A stretch of 64,000 bases of DNA, from the NCBI GenBank assembly GCA_964342695.1, contig CAYFFV010000012.1:1-64000 (forward strand). The letters are read 5' to 3'. Within the stretch, counting starts at the first letter, position 1. Every line of letters begins with the position of its first letter. Shown here in pieces: positions 1 through 9,388 of the stretch. The translations under genes were made by a program, and so were the position numbers. The notes beneath the pieces were generated by a model that saw only the letters and a program-made list of their open reading frames with translations, did no database searches and was not told where the DNA came from. Source of the stretch: CAYFFV01 sp964342695. Its GTDB lineage: Bacteria; Acidobacteriota; Vicinamibacteria; Vicinamibacterales; UBA8438.

Positions 1-1388
1 CAGAGCGTATTAGAACACCTCCAAGCCACTTCTTCATCCCGACGCACCAATAGACCTCCACATGCAGGACACTTAGTAGGCATCACAAATGGTTGGGGCC
101 CTTTCTCTCCACTCTGGCGCCGACTCGTGATCGGCCCCAATATCTTAGGAATCACATCTCCAGCTTTTTCAAGGACCACAATGTCACCAGACCTAATGTC
201 TTTACGGGCAATTTCCTCAGCATTGTGTAAAGTCGCGCGAGAGATAGTTGATCCAGACAAGAACACCGGCTCAAGAATCGCATAAGGCGTCACTACCCCT
301 GTTCGCCCAACCTGAACCGCGATCTCTTTCAATTGGGTCGTTACCTGTTCTGCTCGGAATTTAAAAGCGATTGCCCAATGAGGAAATTTCGCAGTCGCTC
401 CAAGACGACGTCGTTGCTTTTCATCTCGAACCTTGACGACCACACCATCGATATCAAAACCAAGTGAAGACCTCCGCTCTTCCCATGTCCTACAGAACTC
501 CAACACCTCCTCAACGGTTTCACATCGCTCCCAATGACGCTCAACTGGCAACGACCATCTCTGTAGCTGCTCGAGTTGGTCCACTCTCCGTTCTGGCGAC
601 TCCCCTTCGCTGCCATCAACGATTTGGTACATCCACGCACGCAATCCTCGAGACCCGACAACCGACGATTTTTTTTGCCGCATCGTCCCCGCAGCCGCAT
701 TCCTCGGATTCACGGCAAGAGTTTTTAACGCAACCTCTTTCTTTTCCTTCTTTCCATTCTCCTTACGAATAAGATTCTTTTTCCGTATCTCTTGATTTTT
801 TCTTGTGATTTCTTCGTTTTCGAGAAAAATGTCACGGTTGAGTCGCTCAAAATTGTGGCGCGGAAGATATATTTCTCCTCTTATTTCAATCGCCCCGACC
901 GGAGCTTCCGAAAGCTGCAAAGGAATCGCACGAATTGAGCGCACGTTCGCCGTCACATCCTCCCCACTTACCCCATCACCTCGGGTAACCCCACGAACTA
1001 ATTTTCCATGCTCATAGGTCAAGGCAATCCCGAGACCGTCTATTTTTAACTCAACAATGTAAGTACATTCCTCGTCGTTACCAAGGCCATTACGAACCCG
1101 GCGATCAAATTCTCGTAACTCTTCGTCCGAATATGCATTATCGAGACTAAGCATCGGTTCTGCATGCCCAACCGACTCAAAGCTCTCAACGGGACGTCCG
1201 GCAACACGTTGTGTCGGAGAAACAGTTGAAATTAAATCTGGATTCTCGGCCTCAAGATCCTGAAGCCGTGTCATGAGCGAATCAAATTCAGCGTCTGAAA
1301 TTTCAGGAGCATCGTGTACGTAGTACCGTTCTTCGTGATAACGAATACGATCCCGTAACCGCTCGATTTGCTCAGATATTGTGGTCAC
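1..1388 (-). CDS. ligA: NAD-dependent DNA ligase LigA, 3' end outside window
   Basis: Seals nicks in duplex DNA during replication and repair, using NAD. Reading the minus strand from a GTG at 1388 gives an open frame of about 462 codons that runs off the left edge. Visible parts are the Ia domain (ERLRDRIRYHEERYY), the adenylation motif LKIDG with the AMP-accepting Lys at about residue 115, NPRNAAAG at about 227, DGVVVK, the OB fold and the first cysteines of the zinc finger (CPACGG). The BRCT end is missing. There is a Lys/Glu/Asn-rich insertion of about 30 residues between FERLN and VNPRNAAAG (bases about 714-836). The frame stays open there, so it is not a frameshift. GTG was chosen because the family N-terminus begins there; no good ribosome site is seen. 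It lies 35 bases after the prenyl synthase gene. Confidence 0.95.
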   Translation of the reverse strand, partial: MTTISEQIERLRDRIRYHEERYYVHDAPEISDAEFDSLMTRLQDLEAENPDLISTVSPTQRVAGRPVESFESVGHAEPMLSLDNAYSDEELREFDRRVRNGLGNDEECTYIVELKIDGLGIALTYEHGKLVRGVTRGDGVSGEDVTANVRSIRAIPLQLSEAPVGAIEIRGEIYLPRHNFERLNRDIFLENEEITRKNQEIRKKNLIRKENGKKEKKEVALKTLAVNPRNAAAGTMRQKKSSVVGSRGLRAWMYQIVDGSEGESPERRVDQLEQLQRWSLPVERHWERCETVEEVLEFCRTWEERRSSLGFDIDGVVVKVRDEKQRRRLGATAKFPHWAIAFKFRAEQVTTQLKEIAVQVGRTGVVTPYAILEPVFLSGSTISRATLHNAEEIARKDIRSGDIVVLEKAGDVIPKILGPITSRRQSGEKGPQPFVMPTKCPACGGLLVRRDEEVAWRCSNTL

Positions 1389-1423
1389 TCGATTTTGCCA
1401 GATGGTTCACTATAGGTCCAGAA

Positions 1424-2467
1424 TTAACGATCCCGAGCGAGAACGTAATCAGGCAACATGCGGAGAGCCTCTCTTTCAGCTGAGTTAGGAAATACGTCAA
1501 GCAGTCGTTTTGCATTTGATGCATATTCAACCGCTCTATCGTATGCATCTTCGATAGCGCGATGTTCCTGCAGTAACGACAACAACTCCTCCCAGTCATC
1601 AGATGATATTTTTCGATCTCGCACCGTGGCATGAATTAGTTCGCGAGCACGACCGTTATCACGTTGAAGCAACAAAATGGCCGGAAGTGTTACTTTGCCT
1701 TCCCTCAAGTCGCCACCAATAGGTTTGCCAAGCGCTTTCTTGTCAGCAGTATAATCAAGAACATCATCCACCAGCTGAAATGCGACACCAAGATTAAAAC
1801 CGTAGTCACGCAACGCCGCTCTCTGCTCGGAATTTACATCGCCCAGCATGCCACCAATTTCCGCAGAACCAGAAAACAAATACGCAGTTTTTCGACGAAT
1901 AATCTCAAAGTGTTCCTCTTCTGTAATCTCAGGATCGCCATTCTTGGTCAATTGATAAAGCTCACCTTCAATCATGCGTAGAGTAACATCACACAAAAGT
2001 CTGACAACATCTAGCGAGTCATATGTCAGTGCCATGCCCATTGATTTAATATAAAGATAGTCACCTAAGAGAACCGTAATGTCATTACCCCAACGAGAAT
2101 GCACAGCCATTTGACCTCGGCGCAGGTCAGCGTCATCAATAATGTCATCGTGAACTAATGTGGCGGTATGAATAAACTCAACGACCGAAGCATAATTAAT
2201 TGCTTGTTTCCCTGCATAACCAGCCAAACGGGCCGCCATTAGTAGCACAGCAGGCCGAACGCGTTTCCCTCCACTCGTTCTAATGTACTGACCCATTTCT
2301 GGAATTAAAGCTACTTTCGATTGAATATGACTAGAGTACGCTTCCTCCACTTCCTCAAGTTGCTCTTTTATCGGTTCGAAGATTTTCGAGAGCTCGATCG
2401 ATTTCGATGAATCCACTGTTTGGGTCACGGCGCTGGGATCAGAACATACTTTCAGAAGAAGTGTCAA
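1424..2467 (-). CDS. Polyprenyl diphosphate synthase (long-chain trans-prenyltransferase)
   Basis: Extends an allylic diphosphate with isopentenyl diphosphate to a long polyprenyl chain, most likely the quinone side chain. Both aspartate-rich motifs are present: DDIID at about residues 107-111 and DDVLD at about 234-238, followed by GKPIGGDLREGK. A small residue (Ala) sits five places before the first motif, which in this family fits long products such as octaprenyl or solanesyl; this is a rule of thumb. Length (347 codons) is slightly above the usual 320-330. The first codon of this frame is TTG. A GTG at 2428 would give 334 residues and is at least as likely, since neither has a clear ribosome site. 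It lies between tatD and ligA. An ispB-like role is inferred; product length cannot be read from sequence. Confidence 0.88.
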   Translation of the reverse strand: MTLLLKVCSDPSAVTQTVDSSKSIELSKIFEPIKEQLEEVEEAYSSHIQSKVALIPEMGQYIRTSGGKRVRPAVLLMAARLAGYAGKQAINYASVVEFIHTATLVHDDIIDDADLRRGQMAVHSRWGNDITVLLGDYLYIKSMGMALTYDSLDVVRLLCDVTLRMIEGELYQLTKNGDPEITEEEHFEIIRRKTAYLFSGSAEIGGMLGDVNSEQRAALRDYGFNLGVAFQLVDDVLDYTADKKALGKPIGGDLREGKVTLPAILLLQRDNGRARELIHATVRDRKISSDDWEELLSLLQEHRAIEDAYDRAVEYASNAKRLLDVFPNSAEREALRMLPDYVLARDR

Positions 2468-2517
2468 CGGTGCTTACTCGTGAAAAAATTTCTCTTGCCA
2501 CACTTAAAACTCGAAAA

Positions 2518-3309
2518 TCATGAGTCAAGCTCACCAAAAAGCGCGTTAAAAGCAGCTGTCGTATGAGTAGATATTTCCTGTATCGTTTCTGACCTTATCT
2601 CCGACAACGTCTCAGCAACCCGCTGGACCCACGCAGGTTCATTACGTTTTCCGCGATAAGGAATCGGAGCTAAATAGGGAGCATCCGTCTCAACGAGTAA
2701 CCTGTTTGCAGGAACAAACTTGGCAGCTTCTCGAACATTACCGGCTTTTTGAAACGTAACAATTCCAGAAAAAGAAATATAAAAACCAAGATCCAGAGCC
2801 TGTTTCGCCAATTTAACATCTCCGGTAAAACAATGAAATACACCGGTAACTTCCCCTCGTCCCTCATCACGCAATATTTCCACGGTATCAATATCAGCTT
2901 CTCTAGTGTGTATTACCAGTGGAAGATTGACCTGTCTCGCAAGTGCGACCTGTCTCCGAAATACTTGCTGCTGTAACTCCTTCGGTGCGAAATCATAGTG
3001 ATAGTCAAGTCCAACTTCACCGAGCGCACGTAAAGCACCTCCGGAATCTATAAACGACCGCACTAGAGGGTCGACACTTTCAAGACAGTCCACAAATTTT
3101 CCAGCCTGATGTGGATGAATTCCGGTAGCACATACTGCACTTCCCCAAAGCGACTGAACGTCCTCAAACCTTTTCCATTCTGCGTTATTTGTTGCATCTA
3201 GAATACACATGGCACCGGCTAATCCGTCCGCCTTAGCTCTAGAAACGACGTCTGCCAGATCAGCCACAAAAACCTCATCTGCTAAGTGACAATGGGAGTC
3301 AATGACCAT
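2518..3309 (-). CDS. tatD: TatD-family metal-dependent hydrolase / DNase
   Basis: A TIM-barrel amidohydrolase-superfamily nuclease of the TatD/YcfH family. Metal-ligand motifs are all visible: HCH at residues 6-8, EVGLDYH, the His in VIHTREA, the His of FHCF, and the Asp in ETDAPYLAP. The length of 263 residues is normal. The ATG lies 5 bases after the metG stop, so the two are almost certainly co-transcribed. metG-tatD adjacency is common in many bacteria. The family is linked to 3'-5' exonuclease or D-aminoacyl-tRNA-related activity in different studies, so the substrate is left open. Confidence 0.92.
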   Translation of the reverse strand: MVIDSHCHLADEVFVADLADVVSRAKADGLAGAMCILDATNNAEWKRFEDVQSLWGSAVCATGIHPHQAGKFVDCLESVDPLVRSFIDSGGALRALGEVGLDYHYDFAPKELQQQVFRRQVALARQVNLPLVIHTREADIDTVEILRDEGRGEVTGVFHCFTGDVKLAKQALDLGFYISFSGIVTFQKAGNVREAAKFVPANRLLVETDAPYLAPIPYRGKRNEPAWVQRVAETLSEIRSETIQEISTHTTAAFNALFGELDS

Positions 3310-3314
3310 AATGT

Positions 3315-5273
3315 TTATCGCACCTGTGCACCAGGAGAAGCAGAAGCTGCATCATCGACCGTCAATAACGTAGCCTTACCATCTTCACCCGTTGCCGCAA
3401 GAATCATGCCCTGAGACTCAACACCAACTAATGTGGCGGGCTTAAGATTTGCGACAAACACAATCAATTTCCCTACGAGGGCTTCTGGTTGATAACTCCC
3501 AGCAATGCCTGCCACAATTTGTTTCTCGCCACTCCCCGTGTCAATTTTCACACACAACAACTTGCGAGATTTTGGAACAAGCTCAGCCGACACCACCTTT
3601 CCTACACGAAGTTCTACTTTCGAAAAATCATCTATACCAATTAATGACGTTTCTGTTGAACTTTGTGTTTCTGATTCCTGTTGCATCATAGCTTTCTCAG
3701 GACCTTGGCCCCGCTCCTTACTTTTATTAGTAGTCAATACACTGACCGTATCTTGACTTGAATCTAATCTTGGCCACAAAGCATCCGCCTTAATGATCAT
3801 GCGTTCATTACTTGTAGACCACAACGCATCACGATCGAGGCGTAAATCACTAACGGGGCGTGACTCTCCAACGCGCTTTAACACTTCAGCGCATGAGGTA
3901 GGCATTACCGGCATCAACAACAACGCAGCGACGCGTAATGCTTCACCAATTTCGTAAAGCTGCTGGTCAAGATCTTTGCTGCGACTCCGCTCCTTAGCAA
4001 CCGTCCACGGTTGACTCACAGTAATAAATTCATTCGTACCATCAATCAACTCAAAAACAGCGCCAGTGGCCTGATCTAAAGCAAAGGAATCCATCGCGAC
4101 TCGGTAACGTCCCACGACATCATCCGCCAGAGACGCCAGCGGACCTGCCGCTTGGCTAGGAGGCGAGAGTTTCCCACTGCGATACCGATCAACCATCGAA
4201 CTAAATCGGCTAACTAGATTGCCAAAGTTATTCGCTAAGTCAGCGTTATAACTCTCACCAAACCTTTCCCATGTGAAGTCACCGTCCTGTCCGAATCCTA
4301 TTGCCTTCGTCAGATACAAACGTAAGGGATCTGGTCCCAATCGATTAGCAGCTTCAAGCGGATCAAGGACCGTGCCCAGAGATTTACTCATCTTTTGACC
4401 CTTCCAGTGAACCCATCCATGACCAAACACTTGTTGGGGTAAAGGCAATCCAGCACTCATCAACATTGCAGGCCAGATTACGCAATGGAAACGAGTAATA
4501 TCTTTACCGATAATATGGAGATTAGCGGGCCACCACTTCTCAAATAAATCCTCGTCGGTCCCATAACCAACGGCAGAAACATAATTAATTAATGCATCCA
4601 CCCAAACGTAGACCACGCTGTCAGGGTCAAATGGTACCGGTATACCCCAAGACTGCCCAGTACGACTTATCGAAATATCCTCGGGACCAGCCTCTATGAA
4701 CCTGAGAACCTCATTACGCCGTATATCGGGTTGTAGAAATTCAGGATGTGCCGTGTAGTGTTCAAGAAGACGATCACGATATTTCGACAAACGAAAAAAA
4801 TGATTCTTTTCTTTGATCCACTGCGGCCTGATCTGATGCACGGGACAATTTTCATCAATTAAATCTTTTTCCTGCTTAAAGGCTTCACAGGAAATACAAT
4901 ACCAACCTTCATAGGCTCCTTCATAAAGATCTCCGTTATCCGCAAGCTTTTGCACCATCGTAGTAACACCAATACGATGCCGCTCTTGGGTCGTGCGAAG
5001 AAAATCATCAAAAGACACTCCTAGGTGCTGCCACACATCCCGAAACTCAGCATCCATCTGATCACAAAATTCGAGCGGATCCATATTCTGTTCTTTCGCC
5101 CGTTGATAGACGTTCTGAGAATGTTCGTCATTACCCATGACAAAGAGAGTGTCCACACCAGACAAGCGTTTGTAGCGAGCAATCACATCGGCGGCAATTT
5201 TTTCGTATGCCGTTCCTAAATGAGGTCGACTATTCACGTAATCAATCGCGGTCGTTACATAAAAACGTGACAT
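3315..5273 (-). CDS. metG: Methionyl-tRNA synthetase
   Basis: Charges tRNA-Met with methionine in the cytoplasm. It is a class I enzyme of 652 residues. The HIGH signature is present in the variant form HLGT (residues 18-21) and KMSKS is at 294-298. A short zinc-binding insertion of the CxxC...CPxH type (CISC at about 126-129, CPVH at about 143) resembles the single-knuckle enzymes. A C-terminal EMAP/Trbp111-like tRNA-binding domain follows a low-complexity linker (about 510-545) and starts at FSKVELRVGKV. The last His of HIGH is Thr here, which is unusual but found in some MetRS. The gene starts one base after the larC stop, consistent with a larC-metG-tatD transcript. Confidence 0.96.
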   Translation of the reverse strand: MSRFYVTTAIDYVNSRPHLGTAYEKIAADVIARYKRLSGVDTLFVMGNDEHSQNVYQRAKEQNMDPLEFCDQMDAEFRDVWQHLGVSFDDFLRTTQERHRIGVTTMVQKLADNGDLYEGAYEGWYCISCEAFKQEKDLIDENCPVHQIRPQWIKEKNHFFRLSKYRDRLLEHYTAHPEFLQPDIRRNEVLRFIEAGPEDISISRTGQSWGIPVPFDPDSVVYVWVDALINYVSAVGYGTDEDLFEKWWPANLHIIGKDITRFHCVIWPAMLMSAGLPLPQQVFGHGWVHWKGQKMSKSLGTVLDPLEAANRLGPDPLRLYLTKAIGFGQDGDFTWERFGESYNADLANNFGNLVSRFSSMVDRYRSGKLSPPSQAAGPLASLADDVVGRYRVAMDSFALDQATGAVFELIDGTNEFITVSQPWTVAKERSRSKDLDQQLYEIGEALRVAALLLMPVMPTSCAEVLKRVGESRPVSDLRLDRDALWSTSNERMIIKADALWPRLDSSQDTVSVLTTNKSKERGQGPEKAMMQQESETQSSTETSLIGIDDFSKVELRVGKVVSAELVPKSRKLLCVKIDTGSGEKQIVAGIAGSYQPEALVGKLIVFVANLKPATLVGVESQGMILAATGEDGKATLLTVDDAASASPGAQVR

Positions 5274-5274
5274 A

Positions 5275-6495
5275 TTATTCGTCCAAATACGCCTTCATTG
5301 CCACAGCCTGTACCTCTTTAACAGAAATCGCATGCTTGGTTGCCAATCGCACACAATCATCAAATTCTGGACAGACATTGACAATCGTATTTTCATATCG
5401 AGCAAGTTTAAATTGGACAGCTCCGAGTTTCGTCTGAACAATGACTTGCTCACGTACAAGACACTCTCGGTCCATTTCTTTAAATCGAAGACCAATAGTT
5501 GATGTTTCCCTAAATAAAATACTACTCAACGCCACTCGATCTTCAGGAAGACCAACTATCGACACTAGAATGCCAGGACGATTTTTTTTCATCTGCACCG
5601 GTGTAAAAAATACATCTAGAGCACCCGCAGCATATAACTGATCCATAACCACACCGTACAACTGTGGATTCATATCATCAATCTCGGTATCAATGACTAC
5701 GACACGCTGCAGGACATTCCCCTGACCTTCATCACCAAGAATCAGTCTAAGCACATTCGGCGAATCAGGAATATCAAGGTCCCCGGCCCCGTACCCGACC
5801 TGACGGATCTTTAACTGAGGCATGAGCCCATAAGAATCCGCGTAATCAGAAATAATCAATGCCCCCGTCGGAGTCAGCAACTCGGCATCTACACTAGTCG
5901 CATACACTTCGACATCAGAAAGTAGATACGTTGTCGCAGGAGCCGGAACAGGAAACACACCATGGGCACATTTAACACGACCTGAACCGACGTTAACAGC
6001 AGAGGCAACGACTCGGTCAACCCCTATCCACTCCAAGCCAAAAACAGCTCCGACTACATCAACAATTGAATCAACGGCACCCACCTCGTGAAAATGAATT
6101 TCCTCGACTGATTGCTGGTGAACATCTGCCTCCGCCTCCGCCAAACGTCTAAACAGATGCTTGGAACGATCTTTTACTGAACTCGTCAAACCGGAACCGT
6201 CGATTATCTTATTTATTGCGGACAAGTTTCGATGATGATGATGATGATGAGGCTGACCAGATTCGTGCTGATGCGAGGCATGATCTTTAAAAGACTCATC
6301 GTTCAACACATGCACATTTGTTGCGCCAACGCCTGAACGATCCACTCGAGCGCGCTCAATCTTAACACCTTCAAGCCCCAAGCTATCGACGGCTTCTTTC
6401 AGCCCCTCAAGCGGTAATCCCAAGTCAAGTAATGCCCCTAAAATCATGTCGCCTGAAGCACCAGAAAAACAATCAAAATACAAAAGTCTAGCCAC
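5275..6495 (-). CDS. larC: LarC-type nickel insertion protein (NPN cofactor synthase)
   Basis: LarC inserts nickel into pyridinium-3,5-bisthiocarboxylic acid mononucleotide in a CTP-dependent step, giving the nickel-pincer cofactor of lactate racemase and relatives. The N-terminus YFDCFSGASGDMILGALLDLG is the family signature, and EIHFHEVGAVDSIVD follows. Residues about 72-88 are very His-rich, including six consecutive His encoded by a CAT repeat (6231-6250), a likely nickel reservoir. In Lactobacillus the protein is split by a programmed frameshift; here it is one 406-residue frame. Neither larB nor larE nor a racemase is in the window, so the client enzyme is unknown. It is translationally close to metG, one base downstream. 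Confidence 0.88.
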   Translation of the reverse strand: MARLLYFDCFSGASGDMILGALLDLGLPLEGLKEAVDSLGLEGVKIERARVDRSGVGATNVHVLNDESFKDHASHQHESGQPHHHHHHRNLSAINKIIDGSGLTSSVKDRSKHLFRRLAEAEADVHQQSVEEIHFHEVGAVDSIVDVVGAVFGLEWIGVDRVVASAVNVGSGRVKCAHGVFPVPAPATTYLLSDVEVYATSVDAELLTPTGALIISDYADSYGLMPQLKIRQVGYGAGDLDIPDSPNVLRLILGDEGQGNVLQRVVVIDTEIDDMNPQLYGVVMDQLYAAGALDVFFTPVQMKKNRPGILVSIVGLPEDRVALSSILFRETSTIGLRFKEMDRECLVREQVIVQTKLGAVQFKLARYENTIVNVCPEFDDCVRLATKHAISVKEVQAVAMKAYLDE

Positions 6496-6547
6496 TTGAA
6501 TTTATCTTCCTCAATTTATTCACCCTCACTGATTGTACCTTTAGTAA

Positions 6548-7378
6548 TCAGTCAGTGGGTGCGCCCGCCCATTGGCCCTCACATATAATTTCGGCAGCCC
6601 CTGTTAAATAGATTTCATCGGTAGACCATTCAACCTGTTGGGTACCTCCAGGAGATACAACCTCTAGGGACCGAGAAGCTCCGGCAAAAGTAATACCAAC
6701 TATCGCAGACGCACATGCCCCAGTACCGGATGCCTGAGTCGGACCAACTCCACGTTCCCAAATTAATATTTTAAGTCGACTGGGTGACTCAACTTGAAGA
6801 AACTCCACGTTCGTTCCATTTGGAAAGGTCTCATGTGTAGACAGGAGTGGGCCCAGATAATTAAACCGTTTTTCATCTAATTTATCGACAATTACTACAC
6901 ACTGTGGATTACCAACCGACAGCATCGTCACATCGACAGATTCATCATGAACATGCAAATTACCTTGTTCAATACCCTCCGGTTGCCCCATGTTCGCCTT
7001 AAAGACATAACGAGGAGATGCGGATTCCAGAAGAGTCAGAGTTTTTATCCCACCATCAGTTTCAATCACAAAGCTCGACCCTGACACCTTGTTACTTGCC
7101 AATATCGCCCCAAGACACCGGACCCCATTGCCTGACACTTCTGCTACTGAGCCATCGGCGTTAAAAAGTTTCATACTGGCTCCACTCGGCTTAGGCCGAT
7201 AGAAGATCAAGCCGTCAGCACCGACACCTCTATTGCGATCACACAAACTTCGTGCCAGCCTAGAGAGATCCCCATTACCGAGATATCCAGATCGCATTTG
7301 CTTGTCCAGCCCTTCATCATGCTCGACAAAGAGAAAATCATTTCCATAAGCATGCGCTTTTATAAAATCCATCATCAA
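6548..7378 (-). CDS. dapF: Diaminopimelate epimerase
   Basis: Interconverts LL- and meso-diaminopimelate for lysine and peptidoglycan synthesis. It is PLP-independent and uses two cysteines. Both are visible: Cys88 in GNGVRCLG and Cys222 in SGTGACA, with Glu209 in ERGVG nearby. The N-terminal HAYGNDF motif is intact and the 276-residue length is standard. Three ATG codons begin the frame, so the exact first residue is uncertain by two positions. It stands 52 bases upstream of larC on the same strand. Confidence 0.95.
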   Translation of the reverse strand: MMMDFIKAHAYGNDFLFVEHDEGLDKQMRSGYLGNGDLSRLARSLCDRNRGVGADGLIFYRPKPSGASMKLFNADGSVAEVSGNGVRCLGAILASNKVSGSSFVIETDGGIKTLTLLESASPRYVFKANMGQPEGIEQGNLHVHDESVDVTMLSVGNPQCVVIVDKLDEKRFNYLGPLLSTHETFPNGTNVEFLQVESPSRLKILIWERGVGPTQASGTGACASAIVGITFAGASRSLEVVSPGGTQQVEWSTDEIYLTGAAEIICEGQWAGAPTD

Positions 7379-7445
7379 GACTCACTCAGAAAAATCATCA
7401 TGACATTTACTTATCACGGCTGAAATTAATCAACATCGTCCTTAT

Positions 7446-8312
7446 TCAAGGAATTTCTATCGCCTTAAAAACCCAAGTGACTCCGGCTGTCACACCGAGC
7501 GACGCGTCCTGTTGGGCGACAAGCCCACTGATAAAAGCCCCATCAAAACGAAACGACCCATGCGTATAGCGAAGACCAGCTCTTATATGACCCGATGTAT
7601 CGGTCCCAGGAGGCGGTGCCCCACGACGAGTATTAGCACGTCCATTAATTTCTGCAACGACCTCCATAGCATGAGTAAGAGCTCTGGCCACTGACACCCC
7701 ATACAGAACGACATCATTCTGACGCTCACCACGTGTCGGATCACTTAAAATACCCAGCCCAATGTTCCCAACCACTCGGATCGACTGAATGTTTTTTCCG
7801 ATCAACAAAGTATTATAAAAATCCATAGTATCGAGACCGAGACCACTCTCGTTACCAGCATTCGGTAATCGGGTCGCAAAACGTAATGCAAACGAGGGTC
7901 GACGATCGGTTTCGGCAAGTAAACGTGTCTTCGCTCCAATTACTAAATCAGACATGTCAGATGTCGTATCACCTGGGAAATTAACGAGTGCCGATAATGG
8001 TGCCTGCTGTCGATCGGTTACACGAAGACTCTGGTAAGAAATTCCATCTATCTGCACCTCTGCGATAGAACTTATTCCGATACTCACGCCCATTGTCGGG
8101 AATCTAAGGCGGTGTCCCTCTAAGCCTGATACGGGATAAGGTTGGTTACGAAAATAATCAACTCCAGCTTCAAGCAAAACATTTCCGCTTCCGACGGACT
8201 CAGGATCCTCTGTCAACAATGGGCGCTGTTGAGCGAACACTGGAACTGCCGCTATAAGAAAGACTGCATATAAAAATCCCCAACTAAAAATGCGCCACAA
8301 ACATAACCTCAT
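7446..8312 (-). CDS. Putative outer-membrane beta-barrel protein
   Basis: 288 residues with an N-terminal signal peptide (basic start, hydrophobic 10-25, cleavage near VFAQQ). The mature protein begins PLLTEDPESVGSGN and then alternates polar and hydrophobic residues in short strands separated by turns, ending in a hydrophobic VTWVFKAIEIP tail. This resembles the MetA/phenol-degradation or general outer-membrane transporter-like barrel families, but I cannot assign a ligand. It sits between dapF and a CPBP protease on the same strand with gaps under 70 bases. The function is unknown; envelope location is inferred from the signal peptide and strand pattern. Confidence 0.6.
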   Translation of the reverse strand: MRLCLWRIFSWGFLYAVFLIAAVPVFAQQRPLLTEDPESVGSGNVLLEAGVDYFRNQPYPVSGLEGHRLRFPTMGVSIGISSIAEVQIDGISYQSLRVTDRQQAPLSALVNFPGDTTSDMSDLVIGAKTRLLAETDRRPSFALRFATRLPNAGNESGLGLDTMDFYNTLLIGKNIQSIRVVGNIGLGILSDPTRGERQNDVVLYGVSVARALTHAMEVVAEINGRANTRRGAPPPGTDTSGHIRAGLRYTHGSFRFDGAFISGLVAQQDASLGVTAGVTWVFKAIEIP

Positions 8313-8338
8313 CTATATTTCACCATTCCTTAAAATAG

Positions 8339-8890
8339 CTACACATGCTCACCATCATCAGACCGAATATAAAATAATGCCGCTGCATCATAAGTCGTAT
8401 GAGCCAGAATTGCTGCTAGGAGCCCTCCAGAGACGATCGTTACAGCTCCCAGTACAGCTCCCATGATCGCCACCCACATGCCGTAAATCCAAGTCCCTCT
8501 GCCTCCTGTATGCAATAGACCAAAAAAAAGAGCGGCGAACAGCACACCAATTTCTGGCTGTATAACACCCCTAAAAAACAATTCCTCACCGATCCCAGCC
8601 GCCACACTTATAACCACAATGTCAAAACCCTTTACCGTGCGAAATGTAGGTTTTAACAATGTCTGATAAATGTTTCGGAACTCCCTGACACCGGCTACAT
8701 CAGGTGCCACACGTAACAGGTACCAATTCACCAGCATTAACAACACGGCCGTGAGAAAACCCAAAAAGACTGCTGGCACTATGTTCCCGGCTGCCAGTGG
8801 CAATCCACGAAAGACAGCCCATGCCAAAGCTATCACCACAAGCGCTCCCTCTCCCAGCAAAGCCAGTCGAGTCAATTGGTGAGCCCTCAT
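8339..8890 (-). CDS. CPBP-family intramembrane glutamic endopeptidase
   Basis: A small multi-spanning membrane protein (183 residues) of the CAAX protease / Abi (CPBP, Rce1-like) family. The catalytic motifs are in order: EELFFRG with Glu102-Glu103 and Arg107, FGLLHTG with His127, and HTTYD with His164 and Asp168. Four to six hydrophobic segments surround them. In bacteria these enzymes process prenylated or peptide substrates, or act in immunity and signalling; nothing here fixes the substrate. The ATG lies 1 base after the dtd stop, so it is likely co-transcribed with dtd. Confidence 0.88.
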   Translation of the reverse strand: MRAHQLTRLALLGEGALVVIALAWAVFRGLPLAAGNIVPAVFLGFLTAVLLMLVNWYLLRVAPDVAGVREFRNIYQTLLKPTFRTVKGFDIVVISVAAGIGEELFFRGVIQPEIGVLFAALFFGLLHTGGRGTWIYGMWVAIMGAVLGAVTIVSGGLLAAILAHTTYDAAALFYIRSDDGEHV

Positions 8891-8891
8891 C

Positions 8892-9347
8892 TCAGGCTTC
8901 TCTGCGGTGATCGCTATCCAGCATCAAAGTTACAGGACCGTCATTCACCAACTCAACATCCATCGCGGCTTGAAATTCACCAGTAGACACTCTCACCCCA
9001 CCATCCCGTAAGCCGCAAACAAACCCGTCATACAGGACCCTCGCCTCTTGTGGAGACGCGGCTTCTTGAAATGAAGGCCGCCTCCCTCGTCGACAATCAC
9101 CGTAGAGGGTAAACTGGGACACAACGAGTACCTCGCCATCAATATCTACAACCGATCGATTCATTTTTCCTAGGCCATCATTAAAAACACGCAGGTGACA
9201 AATTTTCTCACACAGGTAACTGATATCGCTCTCCGTGTCACCTCCACGAAACCCAGCAAACAGTAGCAGTCCGTGGTTAATGTGCCCAACTTGCCTCTTG
9301 CCCACGAGGACACGGGCAGAGCGAACACGCTGAACTAATAGCCTCAT
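8892..9347 (-). CDS. dtd: D-aminoacyl-tRNA deacylase
   Basis: Hydrolyses D-amino acids (and mischarged Gly) from tRNA, a proofreading function. Motifs are SQFTLYGD (residues about 77-84) and the Gly-cisPro motif NDGPVT (about 135-140). The longer frame begins at a GTG at 9392 overlapping the ttcA stop (GTGA), but family members begin at MRxxVQRV, which is the ATG at 9347, preceded by a GGAAA ribosome-site-like stretch. That gives 151 residues, the usual size. It follows ttcA and precedes a CPBP protease. Confidence 0.93.
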   Translation of the reverse strand: MRLLVQRVRSARVLVGKRQVGHINHGLLLFAGFRGGDTESDISYLCEKICHLRVFNDGLGKMNRSVVDIDGEVLVVSQFTLYGDCRRGRRPSFQEAASPQEARVLYDGFVCGLRDGGVRVSTGEFQAAMDVELVNDGPVTLMLDSDHRREA

Positions 9348-9388
9348 TGTATTTTCCAGATCGGCTCGCTGTTTTGCATTCAAAAACT

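Noticed and set aside
661..840. Possible frameshift in ligA around the homopolymer TTTTTTTT (669-676) and the A/T-rich stretch
   Set aside because: The minus-strand frame from the GTG at 1388 remains open through the region to the left edge and gives family-consistent residues on both sides.
6231..6250. GAT repeat as a satellite or recognition sequence
   Set aside because: It encodes six histidines in larC and has no independent function evident in the sequence.
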